Assembly (NCBI RefSeq): GCF_905404315.1
Contig: NC_066297.1
Coordinates: 2,914,001-2,978,000 of the forward strand
Length of the DNA: 64,000 nt
Reading direction: 5' to 3'
Source of the DNA: Leptidea sinapis
Taxonomy: Eukaryota; Arthropoda; Insecta; Lepidoptera; Pieridae
The translations under genes and the position numbers were made by a program. Below are positions 63,942 to 64,000 of the stretch, one piece after another. The notes below the pieces were generated by a model that had not been told where the DNA came from, searched no databases, and saw only the letters and a program-made list of their open reading frames with translations. Each line of letters opens with the position of its first letter. The first letter of the stretch is position 1.

Positions 63942-64000
63942 GTATAAATGCTAAAATATTGTCACAATGTCAATATTCTAGATAATTACTTAAAAAATTA

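Overview
The window is insect DNA, almost certainly from a moth or butterfly. It is AT-rich with GC-rich coding exons, and it is packed with repeat types typical of Lepidoptera: TC...CTAG Helitrons inserted in A^T, tRNA-derived SINEs, jockey/CR1-like and RTE-like LINE fragments, Penelope-like remnants and mariner/piggyBac/Harbinger debris. Species cannot be told from this alone.

One host gene occupies about 16.9-58.8 kb on the + strand: a receptor-type protein tyrosine phosphatase that I identify as a Ptp99A orthologue. I reconstruct 20 exons whose splice phases all match. They encode two fibronectin III repeats, a transmembrane segment, an active D1 phosphatase domain (WPDHG and HCSAGVGRTG) and a degenerate D2 domain whose active-site Cys loop reads VVVDEYGG. 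The first exons lie upstream of the window, and none could be recognised in 1-16900. The reconstructed part is about 1575 residues and carries three large lineage-type insertions: one in the FN3 of exon 1, an acidic one in D1, and a proline/serine-rich one in D2.

Layout: 1-16.1 kb is non-coding and mostly decayed transposons. 16.15-16.8 kb is a LINE RT fragment just before the first exon. 16.9-21.4 kb holds the FN3 exons. 23.3-32.1 kb is an apparently recent BEL/Pao LTR retrotransposon in the gene's sense orientation, with two 235-bp LTRs that look identical, a GTTTA target duplication, one 1952-aa gag-pol frame and an F-type env frame. 33.2 kb is the transmembrane exon and 34.9-50.3 kb holds the D1 exons. 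A jockey-clade LINE and a second LINE lie inside the D1 region (41.9-46.6 kb). 52.2-58.8 kb holds the D2 exons. 58.9-64 kb is downstream sequence with Helitrons, MITEs and inverted repeats.

Most notable: (i) a strong, strand-biased, reading-phase-independent excess of ACCA throughout the BEL element; (ii) hammerhead-ribozyme-like cores in Penelope-like and related short elements; (iii) transposon ends lying at or within tens of bases of several host splice acceptors, including a LINE end directly at the last D2 exon; (iv) a possible lost or frameshifted C-terminal tail of the phosphatase.
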